DNA of 57,621 nucleotides, taken from positions 1 to 57,621 of the forward strand of contig JANWWI010000011.1 of assembly GCA_025056355.1 (NCBI GenBank), written 5' to 3'. The translations under genes were made by a program, and so were the position numbers. This document shows positions 27,187-36,386 of this stretch, piece by piece. The DNA comes from Casimicrobiaceae bacterium. Lineage in GTDB: Bacteria > Pseudomonadota > Gammaproteobacteria > Burkholderiales > Casimicrobiaceae. How positions within the stretch are numbered: position 1 is the stretch's first letter; each line of letters begins with the position of its first letter. Below the pieces are notes generated by a model. The model had not been told where the DNA came from. It searched no databases and saw only the letters and a list, made by a program, of their open reading frames with translations.

Positions 27187-28146
27187 TCAGCGCCGACGTT
27201 TCTTGTGCTTGATGGCGACCTTGCCGCGCTTCATCCCGGCCTTGAGGAGGTATTTGCTGCGTTTGCCGGTATTGAGGAGTTTGCGCACCGGCTCTGGCGA
27301 CGGCAGCGGAAGGACCTCGCCGGTCTCCATCCAGGTCCGGATGCGCTGCGCATCGCCAATGCGACCCAATCGCCCAGCGGAGTCGAGCAGCACCAAGATG
27401 ACCGGTCGCGAGGCAATCTGCGCAAGCATGACCATGCAGCGGCCCGCTTCGCGGATAAAGCCCGTTTTTTGGAGCAGGATGTTCCAGCCTTCGGATCGGA
27501 CCAGCTGGTTCGAATTGCCAAACAGGAGCGTGCGGCCGCCGGGCTCCAGTGCAACCTCGCTTTCGCGCTGCGTGCTGAATTCTCGGATCAGCGCATAGCC
27601 CTCGGCGGCGGCTACGAGGCGCGTCAGATCCTCGGCGGTGGAGACGTTTTCCGGCGACAGACCGGTCGGATCGACGAAGCGCGTCCGGTGCATTCCGAGC
27701 GCGCGGGCCTTCGCGTTCATCGCTCGCACGGCCGCCGAAACGCCGCCCGGATAGTAGCGCGCAAGCGCGTGAGCGGAGCGGTTCTCCGAGGACATGAGCG
27801 CAAGGCGCAGCATCTCGCGGCGCGTGAGTTGGGTTCCGATGGCTAGGCGCGAGCGAGAGCCCTTCAAAAAGTCCACGTCGTCGATCTCGATCCTGAGCAG
27901 CTCATCGAGCGGCTGCCCCGCATCAAGCACCACCATCGCGGTCATGAGCTTTGTGATGCTGGCGATCGGGGCGACCCGATCGGCGTTTTTGGCAAAGATC
28001 GGCTCGCCCGAACGGGCATCGACAATCAGCGCGACCTGCGCCAGCACGTTCGGCCCGCCGGCCGCATGCCCCTGAGGGGCCGCTACGAACGCGAATAGTT
28101 GAGCAAAAGCAAAGATATAGGAGGCAAACTTCATGCGGATTCGCAT
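27187..28146 (-). CDS. pbpG: D-alanyl-D-alanine endopeptidase, PBP7/PbpG type
   Basis: 319 residues counted from the ATG at 28146. An ATG four codons later (28134) is equally plausible, and neither has a clear Shine-Dalgarno. A signal peptide (ending about PQGHA) precedes a peptidase S11 domain with the serine active site SITK (about 63-66), the SEN triad near residue 120 and QKTGF as the KTG motif. It cuts crosslinks in periplasmic murein. The C-terminus is strongly basic, from about LLNTGKRSKYLLKAG through a KKRRR end, roughly 12 Lys/Arg in the last 30 residues. This is unusual for PbpG and may bind envelope polyanions. Confidence 0.9.
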   Translation of the reverse strand: MRIRMKFASYIFAFAQLFAFVAAPQGHAAGGPNVLAQVALIVDARSGEPIFAKNADRVAPIASITKLMTAMVVLDAGQPLDELLRIEIDDVDFLKGSRSRLAIGTQLTRREMLRLALMSSENRSAHALARYYPGGVSAAVRAMNAKARALGMHRTRFVDPTGLSPENVSTAEDLTRLVAAAEGYALIREFSTQRESEVALEPGGRTLLFGNSNQLVRSEGWNILLQKTGFIREAGRCMVMLAQIASRPVILVLLDSAGRLGRIGDAQRIRTWMETGEVLPLPSPEPVRKLLNTGKRSKYLLKAGMKRGKVAIKHKKRRR

Positions 28147-28222
28147 TCTAGCCGCGTTGGCGCGGCATAGCACAAGCCCTTGCGCAGCAGCCCGCGCCGG
28201 TGTCGCGCAAGCGGATGGCGCG

Positions 28223-29278
28223 CTAGTCGAGCTTGGCGCCCGACTCTTTGACGATGCGCGCGTATTTGGGCAGCTCACGCGCGATGAACGCGGAAAAGCC
28301 CTCCGGAGTTGTCGGCGACGGCTCCGCACCGTTGGCAAGCCACTTCTCGCGCAGATCCGTCGAGGCGAGGGCGCGCTGAACCTCGGCGTTGAGACGGCGG
28401 ATCAGCTCGCTTGGCGTCCCAGCCGGCGCAAACAGCCCCCACCACGTGTAGACGTCGAAATCGCGAAAACCAATCTCGGCCATGGTTGGCAATTCGGGCG
28501 CAAGCGCACTTCGGCGCGGCGTGGTCACGGCAAAGGCGCGCGTTTTGCCCGCTTTCAGATGCGGCATCGCGTTGGCCAGGTTGTCAAACATCATCTGCAC
28601 CTGGCCGCCGAGCAGGTCCGTGACGGCGGGCGCCGCACCCTTGTACGGGATGTGCGCGATCGGAGCGCCTGTGATCAGACGGAACAACTCACAGGCCAGA
28701 TGCCCGGCGCTGCCGGCGCTGCCACTGGCGCAGTTGACCTTGCCGGGGTTGCGCTTTGCGAACTCGACGATGCCGGAGACGTCGTTTGCCGGCAGCACGT
28801 TTGGGTTGGTCACGAGCACGTTCGGTGTGACCACAAGCAGCGAGACCGGCGCGAAATCGCGCTGCGGATCGAAGGGCATCTTCGGGTAGAGCCACGGATT
28901 GACCGCGTGCGTGGACAATGCACCGATACCGAGCGTGTAACCGTCGGGCGCCGAGCGGGCAAGAGCCTCCATGCCAATGTTGCCGCCGGCGCCCGGGCGG
29001 TTTTCGACCACGACGGGCTGACCGAGGCTTTCCGCGAGTTTTTGTGCGAGCTGGCGCGTGGTGACATCGACTGAACCGCCTGGCGGGAAAGGCACGATGA
29101 TCCGAACGGCCTTCGTGGGCCAAGCGGCCGACCCCGGGCTGCCCGCGGCGGTCTGCGCGAGGCTTGGCCAGACCAGACCGACTCCGAGCAAAATAGGCGC
29201 GAGCAGCACGACGGCGCGCTGTTTGCGCCGACAAAATGCACGATCAGACCCCCCGAGCCAGTTCGATGTGAGCTTCAT
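28223..29278 (-). CDS. Bug/TctC-family tripartite tricarboxylate transporter receptor
   Basis: 351 residues from the ATG at 29278 with GAGGGG about 10 bases upstream. A signal peptide ends near SLAQTAAG. The mature start WPTKAVRIIVPFPPGGSVDVTTRQLA is the diagnostic Bug signature, followed by VVVENRPGAGGNIGMEALARSAPDGYTL and IAHIPYKGAAPAVTDLLGGQVQ. These periplasmic receptors bind organic acids or similar ligands for TctAB-type transporters and are greatly expanded in Burkholderiales, mostly as orphans. No tctA or tctB lies nearby. It is divergent from the efflux operon at 29402. Confidence 0.93.
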   Translation of the reverse strand: MKLTSNWLGGSDRAFCRRKQRAVVLLAPILLGVGLVWPSLAQTAAGSPGSAAWPTKAVRIIVPFPPGGSVDVTTRQLAQKLAESLGQPVVVENRPGAGGNIGMEALARSAPDGYTLGIGALSTHAVNPWLYPKMPFDPQRDFAPVSLLVVTPNVLVTNPNVLPANDVSGIVEFAKRNPGKVNCASGSAGSAGHLACELFRLITGAPIAHIPYKGAAPAVTDLLGGQVQMMFDNLANAMPHLKAGKTRAFAVTTPRRSALAPELPTMAEIGFRDFDVYTWWGLFAPAGTPSELIRRLNAEVQRALASTDLREKWLANGAEPSPTTPEGFSAFIARELPKYARIVKESGAKLD

Positions 29279-29401
29279 GGCCGCGCCCCTCAAAACCAAG
29301 TGGCCTCCAATCATAGGACTCTCCTGCCGTTTCGCACCGCCGGATGATTGCGCACGAAGCGGCGCGACGCATCGTGCCGACCGATCCGTCTTGAGGTTTC
29401 G

Positions 29402-30694
29402 ATGAACAAAGCGATTTATGGCCTGATTTCGGCGCTGCTTGGTGCGATTCTCGGGGCGGGGGCCGTGCACTTCGCGGGGCTGTTTCGGCCCAGTGCGCCG
29501 GCCGCCCCATCGGCGGCGACTCCGACAGGCGCGGCGAGCAGCAAGGCGGATGGGGCGGGCCAGCCAGGGGCGTCGGCGCAAGCCTCCAACCCCGCTGCCG
29601 GAGCCTCCGGGGCCGGTGCGGCAAAGGGGGCGGGCGGTGCTGCGCCGCCCGCGCCGGTGGAGATTGCGCGGCCGGAACGCGTGCTTTGGCCGCGGACCGT
29701 GGTGGCGGTCGGGACGTTGCGCTCCGACGAGTCGGTGAGCGTTCGCTCGGAAGTCTCGGGCCGGATCGTTGCGCTCAACTTTCAAGAAGGGCAACCCGTG
29801 AAACGCGGACAGGTGCTCGTGCAACTCGACGACAGCGTCGCGCGTGCCGAGCTCGAGCAGGCGCAAGCCAACCTGCGTCTGGCCGAGGCGAAATTCAAAC
29901 GGGCCGTGGAACTGCGCGAGCGCAACTTCATCTCGCACCAGGCGCGGGACGAGGCGGAAAATGCGCTGCGCGTGGCCGAGGCGAACGTGCGTCTTGCCGA
30001 GGCGCGGCTTGCGCGCTATACGATCGCGGCGCCATTTTCCGGCACGGTGGGGCTACGCTCGGTCGGTGTCGGCGATTACGTCAAAGACGGTCAAGACATC
30101 GTGAATCTGGAAAAGACCGAGCCGATCAAAGTCGACTTCAAGGTGCCTGAGTTGTTTCAAGCACGGTTGCGGCCAGGGCAGTCGCTGAGCGTGAGCTTCG
30201 ATGCCTTGCCCGGGCGCGAAGTGCGCGGGACGGTCTACGCGGTCAACCCGCAGCTCGACGCCACGGGACGCGCGGTGGTGCTACGCGCCCAGTTGCCAAA
30301 CCGCGATGGGGTGCTCAAGCCCGGCATGTTCGCGCGCGTGCGCTTGAGCCTCGGCGAGGCAGCCGAAACGCTGGCTGTGCCGGAGCAGGCCGTGTTTATG
30401 CAGGGGGAGGACTTCGTGCTCTATCGCGTCGTCGATGGACGCGCGCTACGCACGAAGGTCGAAATCGGCCAGCGCCGCCAGGGCAAAGTCGAGCTCTTGA
30501 GCGGCGTCAACGCGCAGGATTGGATCGTCGTGGCGGGCTGGCAACGTCTGCGCGACGGGGCCGCGGTGCGGGTCAGCCCTTCGGCGGAGGGCGCGGAAAC
30601 GCCAAGCGGGGCCGGCGCAGGCGGGGCAGGGCCGCGCGACGCTCCTCGAGAGGCTGTCCGTCTGCCGGCAGCAGGCACCTCGCGGGGCAGCTGA
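29402..30694 (+). CDS. RND efflux periplasmic adaptor (membrane fusion protein)
   Basis: 430 residues from the ATG at 29402 with TTGAGG just upstream. An N-terminal membrane anchor is followed by an Ala/Gly/Pro-rich linker (about 30-85). The lipoyl/barrel-sandwich halves are SGRIVALNFQEGQPVKRGQVLVQLD and AARLARYTIAAPFSGTVGLRSVGVGDYVKDGQ (quoted as SGRIVALNF and APFSGTVGLR). Between them lies a coiled-coil hairpin, then beta-barrel and membrane-proximal domains. It links the RND pump encoded 3 bases downstream to an outer-membrane channel, which is not encoded here. The C-terminus (after about residue 395) is a low-complexity Ala/Gly tail. Confidence 0.93.
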   Translation: MNKAIYGLISALLGAILGAGAVHFAGLFRPSAPAAPSAATPTGAASSKADGAGQPGASAQASNPAAGASGAGAAKGAGGAAPPAPVEIARPERVLWPRTVVAVGTLRSDESVSVRSEVSGRIVALNFQEGQPVKRGQVLVQLDDSVARAELEQAQANLRLAEAKFKRAVELRERNFISHQARDEAENALRVAEANVRLAEARLARYTIAAPFSGTVGLRSVGVGDYVKDGQDIVNLEKTEPIKVDFKVPELFQARLRPGQSLSVSFDALPGREVRGTVYAVNPQLDATGRAVVLRAQLPNRDGVLKPGMFARVRLSLGEAAETLAVPEQAVFMQGEDFVLYRVVDGRALRTKVEIGQRRQGKVELLSGVNAQDWIVVAGWQRLRDGAAVRVSPSAEGAETPSGAGAGGAGPRDAPREAVRLPAAGTSRGS

Positions 30695-30697
30695 ACC

Positions 30698-33600
30698 GTG
30701 GGCCTGCTGACGCTGTGCATCAAGCGGCCGGTCTTTGCGACCGTGCTGTCGCTGGTGGTGTTGATGCTCGGGCTGATCAGCTACGGACGACTCTCGGTTC
30801 GCGAGTATCCGAAGATCGACGAGCCGGTCGTCTCTGTCTCCACGGGCTACAAAGGTGCGTCGCCCGAGGTGATCGAGTCGCAAATCACAAAGGTGCTCGA
30901 AGATTCGCTCTCGGGCATCGAGGGGGTCAAACTCATCACCTCGAATTCGCGCTCGGAGCGCTCGGACATCACGGTGACGTTTCGGGTGACGAAAGACCCG
31001 GATGTGGCTGCGGCCGAAGTGCGCGACAAGGTGGCGCGGGTGCGCGCGCGACTGCCCGATGCTGCCGATGAGCCGGTCATCGCGAAAGTCGAGGCCGATG
31101 CGTTTCCGGTCATGTGGCTGGCGCTCATCTCGGATCGGCATTCGCAGCTCGAACTGACCGAGACACTGCACCGGATCATCAAGCCGCGGCTGCTCGTGCT
31201 GCCCGGCGCTGCCGATTTGCGCATCTTCGGCGAACGGCGCCCGGCGATGCGCATCTTTCTCGATCCGCAAAAGCTGGCCGCGTACCGACTCACGCCGGCC
31301 GATGTCGAGGCGGCGTTACGCGCACAAAACGTGGAAATCCCAGCCGGCCGCATCGAAAGCCGTTTCCGTGAGTTCAATGTGCTGGCGCGGACCGATCTGT
31401 CCACGCCTGAAGAGTTCGGGGCCGTCGTAGTGGCGCACTCGGGTGGCTTTCCGGTGCGGATTCGCGACGTGGCCACCGTGCGCATCGCTGCGGCCGAGGA
31501 GCGCGGCTTTCAGCGCTTTATGGGCAAAACCGCCGTTGGCTTCGGCATTATCCGGCAGTCGACGGGCAATCCGCTCGAGCTTTCGGCAGCGGTCAAAGCC
31601 ACGCTCCCGCAGATCGAGGCGCTGCTGCCACCCGGCATGCAGATCGCGCTCAACTATGACAGCTCCGTATTCATCGCCGAATCAATCAAGGCCGTGTTTT
31701 GGACGATCGGCGAGGCCGTCGTTTTGGTGGCGCTTGTGATCTTTATTTTCTTACGCAGCCTGCGCGCGACGATCATCCCGCTCGTGACGATTCCCGTGTC
31801 GCTGATCGGGGCGTTTTTTCTGATGTGGTTGTTCGGGTTCTCGGTCAACACGCTCACGCTGTTGGCGATGGTGCTCGCGGTGGGGCTCGTCGTTGATGAT
31901 GCGATCGTCGTGCTCGAGAACATTTACCGCAACATCGAGGCGGGCATGGACCGCATCCAGGCCGCGCTCGTCGGCACGCGCGAGATCGGTTTTGCCGTCA
32001 TCGCAATGACGCTGACGCTGGCCGCCGTGTATGCACCGCTTGCCTTTGCAACCGGACGCACGGGCAGGCTGTTTATCGAGTTCGCGCTTGCGCTGGCGGG
32101 TGCGGTGTTGGTGTCGGGCTTTGTGGCGCTGACGTTGACGCCGATGATGTGTTCGCTGCTGTTGCGCCACGAACGGGAACACACGCGGCTCTACCGCGTC
32201 ATTGAACGCGGCCTCGAGGGGCTCGCGAGAGGGTACCGGCGCTCGCTTGAGTTGGCGCTCGACAACAAGCTGATCGTCGTGCTTGGCCTGTTGATCGTGG
32301 CCGGGGCCGGCGCTGTGCTGTTCAAGACCATCAAGACCGAACTCGCCCCGCTAGAGGATCGCGGCGTGATCTTTGGCTTTGTGACGGCGCCCGAGGGCTC
32401 CACGGCCGAATACACCTTGCGCTACATCCAGCAGGTGGAGGCCATTTACGCGCAATTGCCCGAGATGCGCGCTTATGGGGGTAACGGGGGGTTTCCCGAT
32501 GTGTCCTCCGGCACCGCGATCCTGCGGCTCAAAGACTGGAAAGAGCGAACGCGTTCGCAGGCCGAGATCGCGCGCGAACTCCTGCCGAAGTTCCAAAGCC
32601 TCGCGGGGGTATCAGCGTTTCCGGCGCAGCCAGCCTCGCTGGGGCAATCGCCGCGCGCCAAGCCGGTCGAAATGGTCATCCTCGCCTCGGTGCCCTACGA
32701 GCAGATGCAGCTCTTCGTACAGCGCATGCAGGAGGAGATGCGCAAAAACCCGGGGCTTACCAACATCGATAGCGATCTGCGCATCAACACCCCTGAGCTT
32801 CGGGTACGGGTCAACCGAGAACGCGTGCTCGATGTGGGAGCCAATATCGACACGGTGGGCCGCACGCTCGAGACAATGCTCGGCGGGCGCTTCGTGACGC
32901 GGTTCAAGCAGGACGGCGAACAGTACGACGTGATCGTGCAGGTCGCGCGTGATGGTCGCGACACACCCGAGCGGATCCGCGAGATCTATGTGAGGAATCG
33001 CGTTGGCGACATGGTCCCACTGGCCAATCTCGTGACGGTCCAAGAGGGCGTTTCGCCGCGCTCGATCGCCCGGTTCCAGCGCGTGCGCTCGGCCACCGTC
33101 AATGCCAACCTCGCGCCTGGCTATACCCAAGGCGAAGCGCTTCGCTTCATGACCGAGACGGCGCGGCGCGTCCTGCCGGCCACCGTGCAAATCGACTTCG
33201 CGGGCTCCTCGCGTGAGTTTCTGGAATCCTCAAGCGACATCTATTTCGTGTTCTTGCTCGCGGTCGGCTTTATCTACCTCGTGCTTGCGGCCCAGTTTGA
33301 GAGCTTCCGCGATCCGCTGATCATCCTGCTGACCGTGCCGCTGTCGATGACCGGGGCGCTGGCAGCGATCCACCTCAGTGGCGGGTCGCTCAACATTTAC
33401 TCGCAGATCGGCCTGATCACGCTCGTGGGGCTGATCACCAAACACGGCATCCTGATCGTCGAATTCGCCAATCAACTGCGCGATCGGGGGATGAGCGTGA
33501 GTGAGGCGGTGTTACAGGCGAGCCAGTTGCGGCTGCGCCCGATTTTGATGACCACCGGCGCGATGGTGCTTGGCGCGATTCCGCTGGCGCTGGCGCACGG

Positions 33601-33793
33601 CGCCGGCGCCGAGAGCCGGGTCGTCATCGGCTGGGTGATCGTGGGCGGGCTACTGGTGGGTACGCTCTTGACGCTCTATGTGGTGCCGACGGCCTACAGC
33701 GTGCTGTCCGGTGCCGCTCGGGGAGCGCATGCCCAAGCCGTCGAGCGCGCTGAACGTCAACTGCTGGCAACGCGCTCGGTCGACGCTCGCTAG
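30698..33793 (+). CDS. RND (HAE1/AcrB-type) multidrug efflux pump, inner-membrane component
   Basis: 1031 residues starting at the GTG at 30698, 3 bases after the adaptor stop. GLLTLCIKRPVFATVLSLVV is the usual first membrane segment. Two large periplasmic loops and twelve predicted membrane segments are laid out as in AcrB. The proton-relay aspartates are in GLVVDDAIVVLENIYRNIE. The second repeat has VGLITKHGILIVEFANQLRD and RLRPILMTTGAMVLGAIPLAL. It is a proton-driven exporter of hydrophobic compounds acting as a trimer with the adaptor. No tolC-like gene follows, so the outer-membrane channel is elsewhere. Substrate cannot be predicted. Confidence 0.95.
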   Translation: MGLLTLCIKRPVFATVLSLVVLMLGLISYGRLSVREYPKIDEPVVSVSTGYKGASPEVIESQITKVLEDSLSGIEGVKLITSNSRSERSDITVTFRVTKDPDVAAAEVRDKVARVRARLPDAADEPVIAKVEADAFPVMWLALISDRHSQLELTETLHRIIKPRLLVLPGAADLRIFGERRPAMRIFLDPQKLAAYRLTPADVEAALRAQNVEIPAGRIESRFREFNVLARTDLSTPEEFGAVVVAHSGGFPVRIRDVATVRIAAAEERGFQRFMGKTAVGFGIIRQSTGNPLELSAAVKATLPQIEALLPPGMQIALNYDSSVFIAESIKAVFWTIGEAVVLVALVIFIFLRSLRATIIPLVTIPVSLIGAFFLMWLFGFSVNTLTLLAMVLAVGLVVDDAIVVLENIYRNIEAGMDRIQAALVGTREIGFAVIAMTLTLAAVYAPLAFATGRTGRLFIEFALALAGAVLVSGFVALTLTPMMCSLLLRHEREHTRLYRVIERGLEGLARGYRRSLELALDNKLIVVLGLLIVAGAGAVLFKTIKTELAPLEDRGVIFGFVTAPEGSTAEYTLRYIQQVEAIYAQLPEMRAYGGNGGFPDVSSGTAILRLKDWKERTRSQAEIARELLPKFQSLAGVSAFPAQPASLGQSPRAKPVEMVILASVPYEQMQLFVQRMQEEMRKNPGLTNIDSDLRINTPELRVRVNRERVLDVGANIDTVGRTLETMLGGRFVTRFKQDGEQYDVIVQVARDGRDTPERIREIYVRNRVGDMVPLANLVTVQEGVSPRSIARFQRVRSATVNANLAPGYTQGEALRFMTETARRVLPATVQIDFAGSSREFLESSSDIYFVFLLAVGFIYLVLAAQFESFRDPLIILLTVPLSMTGALAAIHLSGGSLNIYSQIGLITLVGLITKHGILIVEFANQLRDRGMSVSEAVLQASQLRLRPILMTTGAMVLGAIPLALAHGAGAESRVVIGWVIVGGLLVGTLLTLYVVPTAYSVLSGAARGAHAQAVERAERQLLATRSVDAR

Positions 33794-34407
33794 CGCGTGC
33801 ATGCCTCTGTGTTGGCCCGATCTCGGACGACGCCCTCGGCATTGGTGGCTGACTCTCGCCGGACCCTAGCCGGCTCTAGCGCGCGCTCATCTTGCGTTCG
33901 CCCCGGCGCGGGCGAGGCCGCATGGCGATCCTCCGTTTGAAGAGCACGCGGGTCGTCGGCTCGAACGGTGGCAGCGCAAGCTGGCCGATCCGTTGTGCCT
34001 CACCCTTGGCGCATTCGATGCCAACGATGCGCTGGTTGGCTGCGCGCGGCTTGCGAGTCGGCGCGGGCGGCCAGAGCGGCACACGGTTGAGCTTCTGCCG
34101 CGCGGAGGTGATGCGAGCGGCCGCGTAGCAGGGAATCGGTCCTCGGCTCATCGAAGCGGCGCGACGCGAGGCGCGCAAGCGAGGAGGCGTCGAGCCGCTG
34201 CTAGTCTCGGTCGCCCGAGAGAATCTGCCCAGGCGCCGGCTGCTTGCGTGGTTCGGGTTTGTCGGGCACGGGTGCGAGCCGACGGGGGCAACCTTCCCGA
34301 GCGCTCCATCGAACGCAGTCTTGCCTGTGTGGGTCGCCGGCGAGTGCCGATGAGCTTGGGCCGCAAGAGCGTTGCCACGCCCGCGTTCGCAGCGCAGCGG
34401 CAGGCCC
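33794..34407. other. 614-bp stretch between the RND pump and the SDR gene
   Basis: No recognisable gene is seen. The stretch holds one minus-strand reading frame with coding-like codon use (33876-34151, listed separately). A second, less convincing minus-strand frame (34148-34378, Arg-rich, lower GC at third positions) has a stop that overlaps the first frame's ATG as ATGA. A 5-bp stem GCCGG/CCGGC (around 33859-33875) follows the pump gene. No tRNA or strong terminator is visible. Confidence 0.4.
33876..34151 (-). CDS. Hypothetical small basic protein (weakly supported)
   Basis: 91 codons from the ATG at 34151. About 81 percent of codons end in G or C by my count, similar to surrounding real genes, which is the main argument that it is coding. 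The product is rich in Arg, Pro and Ala, begins MSRGPIPCYAAARITSARQ and ends KMSAR. I recognise no domain, signal peptide or membrane segment. It lies on the same strand as, and downstream of, the SDR gene. It could equally be a chance open frame in GC-rich DNA or the remnant of a decayed gene. Confidence 0.3.
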   Translation of the reverse strand: MSRGPIPCYAAARITSARQKLNRVPLWPPAPTRKPRAANQRIVGIECAKGEAQRIGQLALPPFEPTTRVLFKRRIAMRPRPRRGERKMSAR

Positions 34408-35181
34408 TTAGAGCACGATCGAGCGCCCGCCGTCGACGGCGAGCGTGTGGCCGGTCACGTAGTGCGCGTCGCAGAGCAGGTAGCGCACGGCTTGCGCGAT
34501 CTGTTCGGGGTGTCCCTCACGCCGCAGCGGTGTCGTGCTCAGGATGCGTTCGCGCTCGGCCGAATCGATTTGGCCGTCCTCGGGCCACGCGATCGGCCCG
34601 GGGGCAACCGCGTTGACGCGCACGCGCGGTGCGAGTTCAAGCGCCAGTGCCCGAGTGAGTTGGGCAAGTCCCGCTTTGGCCACGCTGTAGAGAAGATAGC
34701 CGGCCATTGGCCGCTCGGCATGAATATCGGTGATGTTGACAATTGCGCCTTGGCGTTCCTTCAGATGCGGCGCGGCAGCCCGCGCGAGCTCGAACGGCGC
34801 TCGAAGGTTGCTGCCCAAGAGCCGCTCCCAGTCCTCATCGCTCGCCGTGGCAAGCGCCGTTGGCGCAAACAGTGAGGCGTTGTTGACAAGCGCATCGAGG
34901 CGGCCCCAGCGGAGGAGCGCCGCTTCGATGAGCTCGGGAGCCCGGCGCCACTCGAGCAGATCAAGTTGTGCGAGCGCCGTGGAGCCCGGGCGGCGCGCCT
35001 CGAGCCGCGCGGCCAATTCTCGGGCGGCCTGCGCCGATTGCCGATAATGGATGAGCACGTGGTAGCCCGCCTCGTGTAGCGCCGCGGCGATGGCTGCTCC
35101 GACGCGCCGCGCAGCGCCCGTGACCAGAGCCACGGGAGCCTGAGCGGGGCTGGACGGTGAGGGAGGCAAGGTCGATGTCAT
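34408..35181 (-). CDS. Short-chain dehydrogenase, pteridine reductase / FolM-like
   Basis: 257 residues from the ATG at 35181. The NADP-binding motif is VALVTGAARRVGAAIAAAL, and the TGAARRxG form with two arginines is characteristic of pteridine and dihydrofolate reductases of the FolM/PTR1 type. VNNASLFAP, the YSVAKAG catalytic Tyr-Lys pair and VNAVAPGPI follow. It would reduce dihydropterins or dihydrofolate in the cytoplasm. folA lies 2.2 kb away on the same strand, which fits a folate theme. It is divergent from the MidA-like gene, with the two starts overlapping or nearly so. Other SDR specificities are possible. Confidence 0.85.
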   Translation of the reverse strand: MTSTLPPSPSSPAQAPVALVTGAARRVGAAIAAALHEAGYHVLIHYRQSAQAARELAARLEARRPGSTALAQLDLLEWRRAPELIEAALLRWGRLDALVNNASLFAPTALATASDEDWERLLGSNLRAPFELARAAAPHLKERQGAIVNITDIHAERPMAGYLLYSVAKAGLAQLTRALALELAPRVRVNAVAPGPIAWPEDGQIDSAERERILSTTPLRREGHPEQIAQAVRYLLCDAHYVTGHTLAVDGGRSIVL

Positions 35182-36386
35182 GCGCGAGCGTCGAAGGCAA
35201 GCAAATCTGCGCGATGCGCGAACCCGATCCCGCGCAACAGACTGCGCTTGCCGAGCATCGTACTCGCATGTACGCGCATTTGGCCGCATGCGCGCGCACG
35301 AGAGCGTACGAGTCCTCGGCGGAGGCGGACGCCGGCCGCTTGCGCCTGCCCTTCGTCGATTTTATGAACGCGGCGCTCTACGCACCGGGGCTGGGCTACT
35401 ACACGGGCACGCTGCCCAAACTCGGTGCGCAAGCGGACTTTGTCACGGCACCCGAATTGACGCCGCTGTTTGGCCGGACGCTCGTGCGCGGGCTTGAGCC
35501 GCTGCGCGCCCGTGCCGTGCTCGAACTCGGGGCCGGCTCGGGCGCGTTGGCCGAGGCAATGCTTGAGGCATGCCCAGGGCTTGACTACCGGATCCTTGAA
35601 GTGTCAGCCTCACTCGAAGCGCGCCAGCGCCGACGCTTGCACGGTCGGGGCGTGCGCTGGCTGCGTGCGCTTCCGCAGCGCATCGAGGGCGTGCTTCTTG
35701 CCAACGAGTTGCTCGATGCACTGCCCTGCGAACTCTTGCGCTATCGACATGGGCGCTATGAACGGGCGTTCGTCGTGCTCGAAGACGGGGTGCAGTGCTA
35801 CGGGCTCGAGTGGGAACGGCTCGAGGAAGAGACTCCCCTTGCGCGTTTGGCGCGCGAGCGTGTTCCGGCGATCGAAGGCTACACCAGCGAGCTCAATCTG
35901 CATGCCGAGGCGCTTGTGCGCACCGTGGCTGAGCGTCTGCACGAGGGCGTGGCGGTGTTCATCGACTACGGCTTTCCGCGCCGTGAGTACTACCTGCCCG
36001 AGCGTTCGATGGGCACGCTGGCGTGCCACCGCGCGCAGCGCGTGCACTTCGATCCTCTGGCGGCGCCGGGGCTTGAGGATCTGACCGCGCACGTCGACTT
36101 CACGGCGATGGCCGAGGCCGCGGTCGAGGGCGGCTGTCGCATCCTTTGCTACGCCCCGCAGGGCTTGCTCTTGCTCGCGTTTGGATTGGTTTCGGTGCTC
36201 GAGGAGGCCCTCGAGCGCGCGGGCAGCGATGCACGCGCGCGCGCTCAGGCGCTTGCAGCCGTTCAGCGCCTCACCGCGCCCTCGGAGATGGGGGAGCTCT
36301 ACAAGGTCTTGATCATTGGGCGCGGGGCTGCGGCCGAGCGCTTCGCCGAAGCGCTCGCCTCAATTGATCAAAGCTTTCGCCTGTAG
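35175..36386 (+). CDS. SAM-dependent methyltransferase, MidA/NDUFAF7 family
   Basis: 403 residues from the ATG at 35175, chosen because GGGAGG sits 8 bases upstream. An ATG at 35214 without a good ribosome site is the alternative. The core begins LPFVDFMNAALYAPGLGYYTG and continues with FVTAPELTPLFGRTL, the SAM motif VLELGAGSGALAEAML and LLANELLDALPCELLRY, all typical of COG1565. VFIDYGFPRREYYLPERSMGTLACH is another family block. The mitochondrial homologue methylates an arginine of complex I subunit NDUFS2, but the bacterial substrate is not firmly known. Its 3' end overlaps azlD tail-to-tail by 27 bases. Confidence 0.88.
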   Translation: MSCASVEGKQICAMREPDPAQQTALAEHRTRMYAHLAACARTRAYESSAEADAGRLRLPFVDFMNAALYAPGLGYYTGTLPKLGAQADFVTAPELTPLFGRTLVRGLEPLRARAVLELGAGSGALAEAMLEACPGLDYRILEVSASLEARQRRRLHGRGVRWLRALPQRIEGVLLANELLDALPCELLRYRHGRYERAFVVLEDGVQCYGLEWERLEEETPLARLARERVPAIEGYTSELNLHAEALVRTVAERLHEGVAVFIDYGFPRREYYLPERSMGTLACHRAQRVHFDPLAAPGLEDLTAHVDFTAMAEAAVEGGCRILCYAPQGLLLLAFGLVSVLEEALERAGSDARARAQALAAVQRLTAPSEMGELYKVLIIGRGAAAERFAEALASIDQSFRL

